64,000 nucleotides of DNA from Erythrobacteraceae bacterium Alg239-R51 (lineage in GTDB: Bacteria; Pseudomonadota; Alphaproteobacteria; Sphingomonadales; Sphingomonadaceae). The notes under the pieces are model-generated. The model was not told where the DNA came from. It searched no databases and was given only the letters and a program-made list of their open reading frames with translations. Positions 1 to 9,483 of this stretch are shown in pieces (positions within the stretch are counted from its first letter, which is position 1; each line of letters opens with the position of its first letter). A program made the position numbers and the translations under genes. Location of the stretch: positions 1 through 64,000 of the forward strand of contig CAMZOI010000002.1 of the NCBI GenBank assembly GCA_947331495.1, in the 5' to 3' direction.

Positions 1-663
<663 letters not shown>

Positions 664-720
664 GAACCGACCTTCTTCGTCTTGAATGTCGCGGTGAACT
701 GAGGGGGGAGGCCTAACACG

Positions 721-2994
721 ATGTTGAAATCATACTTGCGCCTTCCCCTGCTGCTCCTGCTCTCCCTTGCCGCTTTGGCAACCGGTCTTTCCGGCGCCTT
801 GCGGGGTATCGAAAACGGAGTGCAGAACCTGTCCTTCGCCGCTCGCCAACATGACGCGAGCGGTCAGTTGCATATCGTGGAAATGGATGCGGCTAGCGTC
901 GCTGAAATCGCGCGTTGGCCTTGGGCTCGCAGCCATTATGCAAGGCTAATCGAACGTCTGGATGCAGCCGGCGCGCGGTCCATCACCTTCGATGTCGATT
1001 TCTCGTCGGCGTCCGATCCTACGGAGGACGCAGCCTTGGCTCGCGCCTTGATCAGATCGAAGGCGATTGTGACACTACCAACGTTCGGACAGCATGCCGG
1101 GGCCTCAGGCGACCGACAGCTCGACTCCTTGCCGATCCCCGCATTGCGTGAGCATGTGATACTTGGCTCGGTCTCGGTTCTGCCCGACCGTGATGGCTTC
1201 GTAACTGCCATGCCCTTGGGCACGATTACGGATGGCGTCCCAAGGCCATCTCTCTCGGCACAGATCGCGAAGAGGTCGGGATCAACGGACGCCTTCTTCC
1301 CCATCGATTATAGCGTTGATCCTTCGACTATTCCCCGTCACAGTTTCCGAGCGGTCGAGAGCGGGCGCTTCGATCCCAACGCAATCCGCGGCAGGGACGT
1401 CCTGATCGGAGCGACCGCCATCGAGATGGGCGATCGCTACGCAACACCGAGATACGGTGTGCTACCCGGCGTGGTCGTCCAGGCACTGGCTGGCGAAACC
1501 CTCTATGGCGGCGTACCGAAATTCGGCGGATGGATGCCGGCGCTGCTGCTCGCCGCCTTCCTTGGCTATGTCGTGCTGCGCCTCGAAAACAACGGTGCCG
1601 TTCTCTTCGCTCTGGCGTTGGGTTGGCTTTTGTTGTTCGTCCTTCAATATTACGCATTCGACGTCTGGATGGTCAGCCTCGAGATCGTTCCCGGGATGAT
1701 GCTGGTGTTGCTGGCAGCCTCTGCGCAGATCGCGCTGATGCTTCGCGCAGTGAGCCGGGCCAAGATGCTGGTCGACAGCGAGAGTGGCATGCCCAATCTC
1801 CGCGCCATGGAGTTGCAGGTGGCGCCGAGTAACCGCTTCGTGGTTGCAGGTATGATCGAGGAATTCGATACCATCAGATCGGTCATCGAGGCGACCAATG
1901 TGGGCACGTTCATGAACCGTGTGGTCGAGCGGCTTCACTCGCATGGTCAGGACGCTACGGTCTTCCGGATCGACGACCGCGTGCTGGCTTGGGAAACAGA
2001 AACGGATCATCAAGCCTTACAGGAGCAGCTTGCAAGTCTCAGAAAGGCCTTGCGGAAGCCGATCGAGATCAGTGGACATCGGATAGACGTCGCGATGCGA
2101 TTCGGAATAGCGGAAGCTGGCGGTATTGCCGACGCAGGTCATGCCGCAAGCATAGCCTTGCGTGAAGATCTGCCATGGCACCTCCACAAAAGCGCTGAAC
2201 GCGAAGCGATGGAGCAGCAGATTTCTCTGATGGGTGAGTTGGACGAAGCCATCAGCAAGCGTGAACTGGAGGTTCTTTATCAGCCGAAGCTTGATCTCAG
2301 GTCGAACCTTGTGACCAGCGTCGAAGCACTGATCCGTTGGCATCACCCTATTCGCGGCTATCTGCGGCCCGACAGCTTCATACCCTTGGCGGAACAGACG
2401 GATCGTATTGCCGATCTGACACTGTTCGTGCTCGAACAGACCGTGGCGGATCTGGCGCGATGGTGCGCGAACGGCACCGTATTGAAGGCTGCGGTCAATA
2501 TTTCGGCACGGCTGATCGTGTCGCCGGAATTCATCGCATCAGCCGAACATCTGATTGAACAATCTCGAATACCTCGCGACCGGCTTATCTTCGAAGTGAC
2601 CGAGTCGGCCACCTTGACCGATCCGGAAGCAGCAGTTGCGGCGCTTCATAAATTCAGCCAATTGGGCATCGAGATCTCGATGGACGACTACGGCACGGGC
2701 CAAGCATCGCTTACCTATTTGCGGAACCTCCCGCTCACCGAACTCAAGATCGACCGCAGTTTCGTGCAATATGCTCATATCGACAAGAACGATGCGCTCC
2801 TTGTCCGCTCCACGGTCGAACTGGCGCATTCCTTCGGGTTGCGGGTCGTCGCCGAAGGGGTGGAGGAAGCGGAATGTCTCGCTTTCCTGCGTTCGATTGA
2901 TTGCGACCTTGCCCAAGGGTACTTCATCGGCAAACCGATGCCGGCCGATCAGCTGAACAGTTTTTCTTTCGATCAGCTATCGCGCGCTGCTTAG
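721..2994 (+). CDS. CHASE2 sensor protein with degenerate GGDEF and EAL (c-di-GMP phosphodiesterase) domains
   Basis: A 757-residue membrane signalling protein. An N-terminal hydrophobic segment (about 5-27) precedes a CHASE2-like extracytoplasmic sensor (about 30-265). Three transmembrane helices follow (about 270-345), then a GGDEF-like region whose signature is lost (FRIDDRVLAW where GGDEF is expected). An EAL domain occupies about 505-745. Key EAL residues are kept: EALIRW near 533, the Asn of NISARL, the Glu of EVTES, DDYGTG near 654, Lys in LKIDRSF, AEGVE near 710 and QGYFIGKP. It should therefore be able to hydrolyse cyclic di-GMP in response to an outside signal; activity is inferred. 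The ATG follows a strong GGGGGAGG ribosome site. The preceding acidic repeat gene is a likely partner. Confidence 0.9.
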   Translation: MLKSYLRLPLLLLLSLAALATGLSGALRGIENGVQNLSFAARQHDASGQLHIVEMDAASVAEIARWPWARSHYARLIERLDAAGARSITFDVDFSSASDPTEDAALARALIRSKAIVTLPTFGQHAGASGDRQLDSLPIPALREHVILGSVSVLPDRDGFVTAMPLGTITDGVPRPSLSAQIAKRSGSTDAFFPIDYSVDPSTIPRHSFRAVESGRFDPNAIRGRDVLIGATAIEMGDRYATPRYGVLPGVVVQALAGETLYGGVPKFGGWMPALLLAAFLGYVVLRLENNGAVLFALALGWLLLFVLQYYAFDVWMVSLEIVPGMMLVLLAASAQIALMLRAVSRAKMLVDSESGMPNLRAMELQVAPSNRFVVAGMIEEFDTIRSVIEATNVGTFMNRVVERLHSHGQDATVFRIDDRVLAWETETDHQALQEQLASLRKALRKPIEISGHRIDVAMRFGIAEAGGIADAGHAASIALREDLPWHLHKSAEREAMEQQISLMGELDEAISKRELEVLYQPKLDLRSNLVTSVEALIRWHHPIRGYLRPDSFIPLAEQTDRIADLTLFVLEQTVADLARWCANGTVLKAAVNISARLIVSPEFIASAEHLIEQSRIPRDRLIFEVTESATLTDPEAAVAALHKFSQLGIEISMDDYGTGQASLTYLRNLPLTELKIDRSFVQYAHIDKNDALLVRSTVELAHSFGLRVVAEGVEEAECLAFLRSIDCDLAQGYFIGKPMPADQLNSFSFDQLSRAA

Positions 2995-3261
2995 AGTTTA
3001 CTAGTATGGCATTAGCCTTCTCGACACTTTCAATAGGCCCAACCCAACGCACCGCGATCTCGAAACTTCTCTGGCGTTTCGAGAGTTGGGTCTGTTTCTC
3101 TGCGAAGCAATGCCGACAAAGCGTCTTGCAATTGATTTGGGCACTACAGCGCGCGCTGCTCCGGTAAAATCAGTTATGGAGAAGCTAGCAGAAAGAATAC
3201 GGAACGTAATTTTTGACCTCATGTCCTGATTATATCGGCGAAGAGACTGCTACACGGTTAG

Positions 3262-4001
3262 AACCAACTTCCGTTTTTCCATCAAGATGTAGGAACGAGA
3301 CGCTACCATTATTATGAAACGCGGCGCGATCTGGACAAGTCAAGCGAGCCAGCCAGCACCAGATATTCGATGGCATCGCTCGACCGCCATGTGATCCTTG
3401 AACTTCGCGCCCTGCTTGCAGATGAACATCGGCTTCGGCGCTTATCCAGCAGAGAAGACGGTGCGGTACTCGAGAAGCTCCTTGCAAACGCAGCCACTAT
3501 GAGCGCCAAGCTGGGTGAACGCGCAGAGCAGAGAATCGCACTGGTTGAACTGCTGGCCGAGATCGGAATTGCGAAAGTCACATCGAGCTTCTGATAAAGA
3601 CTGATGTGCTCACTGGACCTGGCGATGACGATCTGTGGCGCTACAAAATCGAGCTACCAACTCGCAAGCCGTTTCGCGACTCGAAGCTCTGCATCGATGC
3701 AGGCAATGCAAATAAACCGGAGCCCGATCGATCCATGACCCGCCTGCTTCGAGAGGCGAGGCGCGCATGCGAATTGGTTCTTGCCACATCCGAGACATCG
3801 TTACGCGAAATCGCCAGGCGCGAAGGACGATGCAGGAAGAACCTCACACAGCTCGTCAAACTCGGATGGATCAGTCCGCGCATCGTAGAAGCGATCTTGG
3901 ATGGCGCGCAGCCCGGGCATCTAAACACAAGAGTCCTGCTCTCAGGAAATCTGCCATTGAGCTGGCGCGAGCAAGAAACGATGGTTGGCCTGCGCGTCTG
4001 A
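3262..4001 (+). pseudogene. Serine recombinase (resolvase/invertase family) remnant, C-terminal part, frameshifted
   Basis: Two overlapping frames together read like the end of a large serine recombinase. The first (3262-3594) has RRYHYYETRRDL, resembling the RRYRYYVS-type motif after the zinc ribbon, then a helical stretch ending in a stop. The second (about 3585-4001) continues with ELLIKTDVL and a C-terminal domain containing SLREIARREG, LTQLVKLGWISPRIVEAILDG and LPLSWREQ, close to the usual tail of these proteins. One frameshift near 3570-3590 joins them. The catalytic N-terminal serine domain is missing; upstream bases 2995-3260 are AT-rich (two 60-base lines counted at 42-52% G+C) and show no gene. 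A probable leftover of an integrated element beside a tRNA gene. Similarity was judged by eye. Confidence 0.65.
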
Positions 4002-4022
4002 ATGGTCGATCGCCTATTTGCC

Positions 4023-4050
4023 GCCCGTCCAAAATTGAGGCGGGCTTTTT
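4023..4050 (+). terminator. Rho-independent terminator after the recombinase remnant
   Basis: Arms GCCCGTC (4023-4029) and GGCGGGC (4039-4045) pair over 7 bp including one G-U, followed directly by five T (4046-4050). It lies 22 bases after the stop of the recombinase remnant. Confidence 0.6.
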
Positions 4051-4210
4051 CGTCGCGGAGACTTTCGGAAGAATTAGGTCGGTTTGGGCAGGAGTGGTCT
4101 GGTCTCCTCGCCTCAGTGTGTGATGTCGCCGGCGCCTGGCGCGCAGAACTGCGGGCTTGAAGCCTCGAGGATGAGGAGATACCGTGAAAACAGTTCGCTG
4201 AAAGACTGTT

Positions 4211-4297
4211 TGGTGCGGTCGAGAAGACTCGAACTTCCACGGCCTTTCGGCCACAACGACCTCAACGTTGCGCGTCTACCAGTTCCGCCACGACCGC
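4211..4297 (-). tRNA. tRNA-Leu (anticodon GAG)
   Basis: Read on the minus strand, the acceptor arms GCGGTCG (4297-4291) and CGACCGC (4221-4215) pair perfectly, followed by discriminator A and encoded CCA (4213-4211). The anticodon arm is CAACG-TTGAGGT-CGTTG, giving GAG. A long variable arm with GGCCGAAAGGCC-like pairing and a T arm with GTTCGAGTC are present, as in class II leucine tRNAs. It reads codons CUC/CUU. The recombinase remnant lies just beyond its 3' end, a common integration site. Confidence 0.95.
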
Positions 4298-4349
4298 ACT
4301 CAGTCCAGTTTCGGGTGCCGCAAAAGCGGATCCCGCAGGTAGGAGCGCG

Positions 4350-4378
4350 CCACTAGCAGCGGCATTGCAGCCTCGCAA
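4350..4378 (-). promoter_or_regulatory. Possible promoter of tRNA-Leu
   Basis: On the minus strand TTGCGA (4378-4373) and TAGTGG (4355-4350) are separated by 17 bases and followed by a GC-rich GCGCGC discriminator, about 50 bases before the tRNA. It fits a sigma-70 stable-RNA promoter only loosely. Confidence 0.3.
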
Positions 4379-4426
4379 GCAACTTTATCCGCAGACGCGT
4401 TGCTTGTCGGGGCGACCCTGCCAACG

Positions 4427-5266
4427 TCAGCGCGGTGCCCAGCCGATGTCGGCAAAAACAGCAGATCGGGGCACATCGGTCACGGCCTCGTTGATCGTCA
4501 CCTCTTCGCCGGGGGCAAGGCTGTTCTGGGGGGGCTGGACCACCCAGCTATAAACCTGGCGCTCGCGCTGATCGCGCAGAACGATGAGGATCGGCGGGAC
4601 GTCGCGCGTTTCACGGGCCGTGTTCGTGACGACGATCCGCGCGCCGAAGAACTCCGTCCCGTTTGGCAAGGTACGTCGTTCCTGCTCCTCTACCGGAAAT
4701 TCGAGCTGGAGGTCGGGTTGCGCGGCACCGAAGAGCGGTTTGGAAATCGGTATCCATTCGGGCAGCCCAGCGTAATTGACTGCAACCACCGTACCGAGCG
4801 CGACCATTGCGAACACTCCTGCCGCCACCGTCCACATTTTTGTCATGTTGCGCCTTGGGCTGAACGGCGGCGCATGGTCGAAGCGCGAGATTTCGTTCTC
4901 GTTTCTCGGTTCGGGCGGCGGTGGAAGATCCTGCTGCACGTCGCCGTAAGGCGGCTCTGTTTCGTCGAAATCTGGCTTTTTCCGCCCATCGGCACGAGCA
5001 CCTGAATCGCTTCGGACCGGCTCGTTCCGTGGCGGCTCATCAATGGCAGCGGGTTGGGACGAGACAGTTTCGCGCGCGGGTGGGGCAGGTGGTTGCGGCG
5101 GTTCGGAAGAAGAGGCTTCCGGTTGCTCTTCGACCGATCCTGTATCCGGCCCGTCCTGAAACCAGCTGTGCTTGCATTTTGCACAACGCACGGTCCGCCC
5201 TTCCATACCAATTGCGCTGTCAGGCACGACGTAGCGTGTGGAACAGGCGGGGCAGGCGATGATCAT
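4427..5266 (-). CDS. Zinc-ribbon (MJ0042-type) membrane protein with DUF3426-like C-terminus
   Basis: 279 residues. The N-terminus has a zinc ribbon: CPAC at residues 5-8 and CAKC about 20 residues later, in the MJ0042 pattern. A Pro/Glu/Ser-rich, probably disordered stretch follows (about 40-140), then one transmembrane helix (about 145-167) and a beta-rich outer domain of about 100 residues ending in FADIGWAPR. This architecture matches alphaproteobacterial proteins annotated as zinc-ribbon / DUF3426; their function is not established. It is divergent from ftsE with 157 bases between the starts, a neighbourhood often kept in Sphingomonadales. The ATG at 5266 places the zinc ribbon at the extreme N-terminus, as in relatives. 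Confidence 0.85.
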   Translation of the reverse strand: MIIACPACSTRYVVPDSAIGMEGRTVRCAKCKHSWFQDGPDTGSVEEQPEASSSEPPQPPAPPARETVSSQPAAIDEPPRNEPVRSDSGARADGRKKPDFDETEPPYGDVQQDLPPPPEPRNENEISRFDHAPPFSPRRNMTKMWTVAAGVFAMVALGTVVAVNYAGLPEWIPISKPLFGAAQPDLQLEFPVEEQERRTLPNGTEFFGARIVVTNTARETRDVPPILIVLRDQRERQVYSWVVQPPQNSLAPGEEVTINEAVTDVPRSAVFADIGWAPR

Positions 5267-5423
5267 GGTGATAAAGGCCTTAAGGGGCCTGGCGAATCAC
5301 CACAAGCGATTGGCTTGTTCGCAACCGCGACAGCGCACTTTTTTCCACACCGAAGCGCGGTTATAGACTCTTCTGGACCATGGTGGGCACGCACAGTCTC
5401 GATTTTTCGCAGGAAGCGACACG

Positions 5424-6149
5424 GTGAGCGCGCCGGAGGGTGAAATCGTGCAGTTCGACAATGTCGGGCTGCGTTACGGCACCGAGCGGGAGATCCTGTC
5501 GAACGTCTCCTTCACGCTGTTCTCCAGCCGGTTCTATTTTCTCACCGGTGCGAGCGGTGCCGGAAAGACGTCCCTGCTCAGACTGCTTTATCTGGCGCAG
5601 CGGCCCTCGCGCGGTGCGATCCGGATGTTCGGCACCGATGTCATCACGCTTCCGCGCGAAAAACTGCCGGCCTACCGGCGGCGCATGGGCGTGGTGTTCC
5701 AGGATTTCCGCCTCGTCGGCCATCTTTCGGCCTTCGACAATGTTGCCTTGCCCTTGCGTGTTTCCGGTGTCCGCGAAGCCGATCTGCGCGGCCCGGTCGA
5801 AGACATGCTCGAATGGGTCGGCCTCGCCCAGCGAGCAGATGCCAGACCGGCTACCCTTTCCGGTGGCGAACAGCAGCGCGTCGCCATCGCCCGTGCCGTG
5901 ATCGGGAGGCCGGATATTCTGGTGGCGGACGAGCCGACCGGCAATGTCGATCCCGAGATGGCTTTGAAGCTTCTGCGCCTGTTCGAGGCGCTCAACCGGC
6001 TTGGAACGACAGTCGTGGTTGCAACGCACGACGTCCAGCTCCTGCGCAAGGTGCCGGACTCGCTCATCATGCGGCTCGACAAGGGCACGCTTGCCGATCC
6101 CACGGGGGCGCTGCGTTATCCGCCTCGGCGCGACGGAGTAAGGATGTGA
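5424..6149 (+). CDS. ftsE: Cell division ATP-binding protein FtsE
   Basis: 241-residue ABC ATPase that pairs with FtsX at the division septum and controls peptidoglycan hydrolases. Walker A is GASGAGKTS near residue 41, the ABC signature is LSGGEQQRVAIARA near 145, and Walker B is ILVADEPTGN near 165, followed by the ATHD switch histidine. The start is GTG with AGGAAG about 8 bases upstream. The stop overlaps the ftsX start (ATGTGA), so the two are translationally coupled. Family and length are typical. Confidence 0.95.
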   Translation: MSAPEGEIVQFDNVGLRYGTEREILSNVSFTLFSSRFYFLTGASGAGKTSLLRLLYLAQRPSRGAIRMFGTDVITLPREKLPAYRRRMGVVFQDFRLVGHLSAFDNVALPLRVSGVREADLRGPVEDMLEWVGLAQRADARPATLSGGEQQRVAIARAVIGRPDILVADEPTGNVDPEMALKLLRLFEALNRLGTTVVVATHDVQLLRKVPDSLIMRLDKGTLADPTGALRYPPRRDGVRM

Positions 6150-7078
6150 AGAAACCGCCGGTGGTAACGCGCGCGGTCGAACGTGGCCTGTCGCCGTTTC
6201 GCGGCCAGCGCGCTGCCCACGTCCTTCCCCGGGCGCGGCTGGGCGGGCCGATGCCCTGGGTCATCGCGATCATGGTGGCGCTCACGGTTATTGCGGCAGG
6301 CGGCGGACTGGCGCTTGGAAATCTGGCTGATCGGGCGCGCGGCGATCTTGCTGGCAGCGCTACCGTCCAGATCGTCGAAGCCGACGACCGGGACCGTGAG
6401 CGGCAAGCCGCAAGCGCGGTCACGCTTCTTTTGAACGAACCCGTGGTGACCGAGGTTCGCCGGGTGCCACCCGAAGAAGTCGAAGCGCTTATTGAACCGT
6501 GGTTGGGCAGTGGAACGGCAAGCGAAGCGGTGCCGATACCGGCTCTGATCGATCTGCGATTGCGTACCGATGCTTCCGAGCAGGCGTTGCAGGTCTTGAG
6601 CGATCGGCTGGTAGAAGTCGCGCCGGACGCGCGTATCGACGCCCAATCCGACTGGCTGGCCCCGGTTCTGGGTGCTCTTTCCTCGTTGAAATGGATGGCA
6701 TTTGCCCTGATCGCGTTGCTGTCCTTTACTGGTGCTGCGGCAGTGTGGCTCGCGGCACGCAATGCCCTGGGATCGAACCGGGACACGATCGAGATCGTCC
6801 ATTTGCTTGGCGGCAGCGACAACCAGATCGCCCGTATTTTCCAGCGCTCCATTCTCCTCGATGCGCTTGTCGGCGGACTGCTTGGACTACTTGTGGGCGG
6901 GCTGGGCGTATGGTTGCTCGGGGCCCAATTCGCTGCACTTGATTCGGCGCTGGTGGCTGGTGGGGGACTGGCGGCCGTTGACTGGCTGGTCCTGGTGACA
7001 GTCCCGCTGGTCGCCATGGGAATTGCCGTCTACACGGCGCGCATGACCGTGCTGTCTTCGCTCAGGAGAATGCTGTGA
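6146..7078 (+). CDS. ftsX: Cell division permease FtsX
   Basis: 310 residues from a GTG at 6146 that overlaps the ftsE stop; a longer upstream reading in this frame is spurious because it would run through ftsE. The layout is the FtsX one: N-terminal cytoplasmic stretch, first transmembrane helix (about 36-57), a periplasmic domain of about 110 residues, then three helices (about 175-205, 235-262, 278-300). It anchors FtsE and passes ATP-driven movement to murein hydrolases outside. A ribosome site GGAGTAAGG lies just upstream. It overlaps the next gene by 4 bases (GTGA). Confidence 0.93.
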   Translation: MKKPPVVTRAVERGLSPFRGQRAAHVLPRARLGGPMPWVIAIMVALTVIAAGGGLALGNLADRARGDLAGSATVQIVEADDRDRERQAASAVTLLLNEPVVTEVRRVPPEEVEALIEPWLGSGTASEAVPIPALIDLRLRTDASEQALQVLSDRLVEVAPDARIDAQSDWLAPVLGALSSLKWMAFALIALLSFTGAAAVWLAARNALGSNRDTIEIVHLLGGSDNQIARIFQRSILLDALVGGLLGLLVGGLGVWLLGAQFAALDSALVAGGGLAAVDWLVLVTVPLVAMGIAVYTARMTVLSSLRRML

Positions 7079-7605
7079 TACTGCGTTTTCTCGCAGCGAT
7101 CGTGCTCGTCTATGCGTTCGGGTTTCTCGGATTTGCCGTGTCCCTGCCAGAACCGTTGGCCGAACAGGAAGCGGATGCGGTGATAGTGCTGACGGGAGGC
7201 GCCGGACGGATCGACCGAGGCTTGCAAACGGTCGAGAGCGGGCTGGTGAAACAGATGTTCGTATCCGGCGTCGACCCCGAAGTGAAACCGCGCGAATTCG
7301 CTGTCGAATTCAACGTCCCGCGTCAGACGATGGATTGCTGCGTCAAGCTGGGATATCTCGCGGTCGACACGCGCTCCAACGCGGGGGAGGCGGCGCAATG
7401 GCTGAAGGAAAACGAGTTCACATCCGTGCGCCTGGTGACGACCGACTGGCACATGCCCCGGGCAAGTTCCGAATTTGCCGAGACGGTACCTGCGGATATA
7501 CGCGTGTATCAGGACGCGGTAATATCCAATCCGGATCTCGCGACGCTCTATCTCGAATACAACAAGCTGCTCCTGGCTGCGATCTCGCAAGGTCTGCCGG
7601 TCTGA
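7075..7605 (+). CDS. YdcF/ElyC family (DUF218) membrane protein
   Basis: 176 residues with one N-terminal membrane helix (about 4-22) and a DUF218 domain starting ADAVIVLTGGAGRIDRGLQ, followed by VSGV and a conserved TRSNAGEAAQW segment near residue 100. The TTDWHMPRA motif near 122 is also typical. Family members such as ElyC affect envelope and peptidoglycan precursor homeostasis; a biochemical activity for this protein is not known. It begins with GTG overlapping the ftsX stop and ends one base before plsC, so it sits in the ftsEX-plsC operon. Confidence 0.88.
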   Translation: MILRFLAAIVLVYAFGFLGFAVSLPEPLAEQEADAVIVLTGGAGRIDRGLQTVESGLVKQMFVSGVDPEVKPREFAVEFNVPRQTMDCCVKLGYLAVDTRSNAGEAAQWLKENEFTSVRLVTTDWHMPRASSEFAETVPADIRVYQDAVISNPDLATLYLEYNKLLLAAISQGLPV

Positions 7606-7606
7606 G

Positions 7607-8293
7607 ATGGTGACGCGAACCCTCCGCAATATCGCATTCTACCTTGCCTTCTATGTGGGCTCGTTCGTTATCACATCGAGTGCGCTGATAGCCTTGTGGA
7701 TCGGTCGCGAAGCGTTCCAACGGCGGGTGCGCGACTGGTCGAACTGGCAACGCTGGTGCCTGACGCATCTACTTGGATGTGAGATCGTACTCGAAGGTAA
7801 ACCGCTCAAAGAACCGGTGCTCTATGCTGTGAAGCACGAAAGCTTTTTCGAAGCGATAGATGCGCCAACGCTGTTCGACTGTCCCAGCGTTTTCGCCAAG
7901 CAGGAACTCTTCAGTATTCCGCTTTGGGGCCGCGCGGCATTGGCTTTCGGTCTGGTGCCAGTGGCGCGCGCGACGGGTGCGAAGGCCTTGATGCAGATGA
8001 TCCGTTCGGCAAAGGCGATGCATGCCGAAGGGCGCCCGCTGGTCATTTTTCCCGAGGGCACTCGCGTTCCGCACGGGGAGGCCTGGCCATTGCAGGCAGG
8101 CTTCGCGGGCCTTTACAAGATGCTGGGGTTGCCGGTGGTTCCAGTCGCGGTGAACAGCGGGCCCGTCTATCACCGATGGCTGAAACACCCGGGTCGGATT
8201 GTCTACAGGTTCGGCGAGGTAATCCCTCCCGGCCTGCCGAGGCACGACGTTGAAGAACGGGTACGGAACGCGATCAACGCGCTCAATCCCTAG
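7607..8293 (+). CDS. plsC: 1-acyl-sn-glycerol-3-phosphate acyltransferase
   Basis: 228-residue inner-membrane acyltransferase that makes phosphatidic acid in phospholipid synthesis. After an N-terminal hydrophobic helix (about 7-28), the block I motif is KHESFFEA near residue 76, an HX4E form instead of the classical HX4D. Block III FPEGTR is near 147 and block [10 protein letters not shown] near 177. The ATG lies two bases after the preceding stop. The 3' end is convergent with hisC and their stop codons overlap by three bases. Glutamate at the block I acidic position also occurs in other alphaproteobacterial PlsC-like proteins, so activity is still expected. Confidence 0.9.
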   Translation: MVTRTLRNIAFYLAFYVGSFVITSSALIALWIGREAFQRRVRDWSNWQRWCLTHLLGCEIVLEGKPLKEPVLYAVKHESFFEAIDAPTLFDCPSVFAKQELFSIPLWGRAALAFGLVPVARATGAKALMQMIRSAKAMHAEGRPLVIFPEGTRVPHGEAWPLQAGFAGLYKMLGLPVVPVAVNSGPVYHRWLKHPGRIVYRFGEVIPPGLPRHDVEERVRNAINALNP

Positions 8294-9390
8294 CCGGCGG
8301 CCTCGGCTTCGCGCCGCAATACTGCTGCGATCTCGTCCATCTGTTCGCGCGTGCCTATTGTAATACGCAGCGCTTCTCCGAGGCCTTGGCCCGGAAGATG
8401 ACGAACCGCGTAACCGGCCTGTGCGATCGCATTGAGCGCGGTTTCCGCCGGCAACGCCCCTTCGAACAGCACGAGCACGAAATTCGCCTTGCTTGGCACG
8501 GCGCGAAGTCCGTGATTGCCGAGTGCTTCGACCTGCTCGACAAACCGTGTGCGCTCGGTCTGATTGGCTGCGCGCGAGCGGGCGACGAAATCCTGATCGG
8601 CTAGGGCCGTCTCCGCTGCTGCCTGCCCGCTATTCGTCACGTTGAACGGACCGCGAATGCGGTTGAGCGTGGCGATCAGGCCCGGTGCCCCGTTGGCCCA
8701 GCCGATGCGTTCACCCGCTAGCCCGTAGATTTTCGAAAAGGTCCGGGTGACCAGCACGTTGGCGTGGCGTGCCGCCAGTTCCAATCCTCCATCGGATTCC
8801 TCCGGCCCCAGATATTCGGCATAGGCCTGGTCAATTACCAGCAGGACGTCGGGAGCCAGGCCGGAGTGCAGTCTTTCGACTTCGCCGCGCGGCAGGAACG
8901 TGCCCGTCGGATTGTTCGGATTGGCAAGAAACACCACGCGGGTGCGGTCGGTCACCGCTGCCAGCAGGGCATCGACATCCGCGCCGTAATCGGCATCGGG
9001 CGCTTCGACCGGGGTTGCGCCGCAACGTCTTGCCGCGATATGGTAAACCGAGAAACTGTAGCGGCTGAACAGCACCTCGTCGCCCGGCCCGGCATAGCCC
9101 TGCGCGGCGAGATTGAGCAGCTCGTCCGAACCCGTGCCGCAGACGATCCGATCCGGATCGAGCCCGTGCAATGCCCCGATCGCCTTGCGCAAGTGCCGCG
9201 CGTCCGGGTCGGGATAGCGCGCCGGGTTCCGTGCTTCGCCCAGTGCCACCAGCGCCCGAGGGCTGCAGCCGAGCGGGTTCTCATTGGCGGACAGTTTGAC
9301 CAGTTCGCGCCCGTCGGCGGCTCTGGACTTGCCCGGCGTATAGGCGTGGATGCCTTCGATCCAGGGTTTGGGAGTGGGTGATTCAGTCAT
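8290..9390 (-). CDS. hisC: Histidinol-phosphate aminotransferase
   Basis: 366-residue PLP-dependent fold-type I aminotransferase of histidine synthesis (imidazole acetol-phosphate to histidinol-phosphate; some relatives also transaminate aromatic precursors). Visible marks: [10 protein letters not shown] near residue 33, [21 protein letters not shown], and [17 protein letters not shown] with the Schiff-base lysine near 219. The start is the ATG at 9390 before TESPTPKPW; the frame stays open upstream through the metX region, but that extension is antisense noise. It is divergent from metX with 93 bases between, so the promoters of both should lie there. Confidence 0.95.
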   Translation of the reverse strand: MTESPTPKPWIEGIHAYTPGKSRAADGRELVKLSANENPLGCSPRALVALGEARNPARYPDPDARHLRKAIGALHGLDPDRIVCGTGSDELLNLAAQGYAGPGDEVLFSRYSFSVYHIAARRCGATPVEAPDADYGADVDALLAAVTDRTRVVFLANPNNPTGTFLPRGEVERLHSGLAPDVLLVIDQAYAEYLGPEESDGGLELAARHANVLVTRTFSKIYGLAGERIGWANGAPGLIATLNRIRGPFNVTNSGQAAAETALADQDFVARSRAANQTERTRFVEQVEALGNHGLRAVPSKANFVLVLFEGALPAETALNAIAQAGYAVRHLPGQGLGEALRITIGTREQMDEIAAVLRREAEAAG

Positions 9391-9483
9391 CGCGGATTGA
9401 GCGCATGAAAGAAAAACAGTCTTTCGACAAGCCGGGGACGAACGGATAGAGGCCAGTTTCCTCGTCACGAATTTTGGCCAGTC

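Noticed and set aside
9391-9483. Possible SAM riboswitch before metX
   Set aside because: I found neither the conserved SAM-II core nor paired arms of a known SAM class in these 93 bases.
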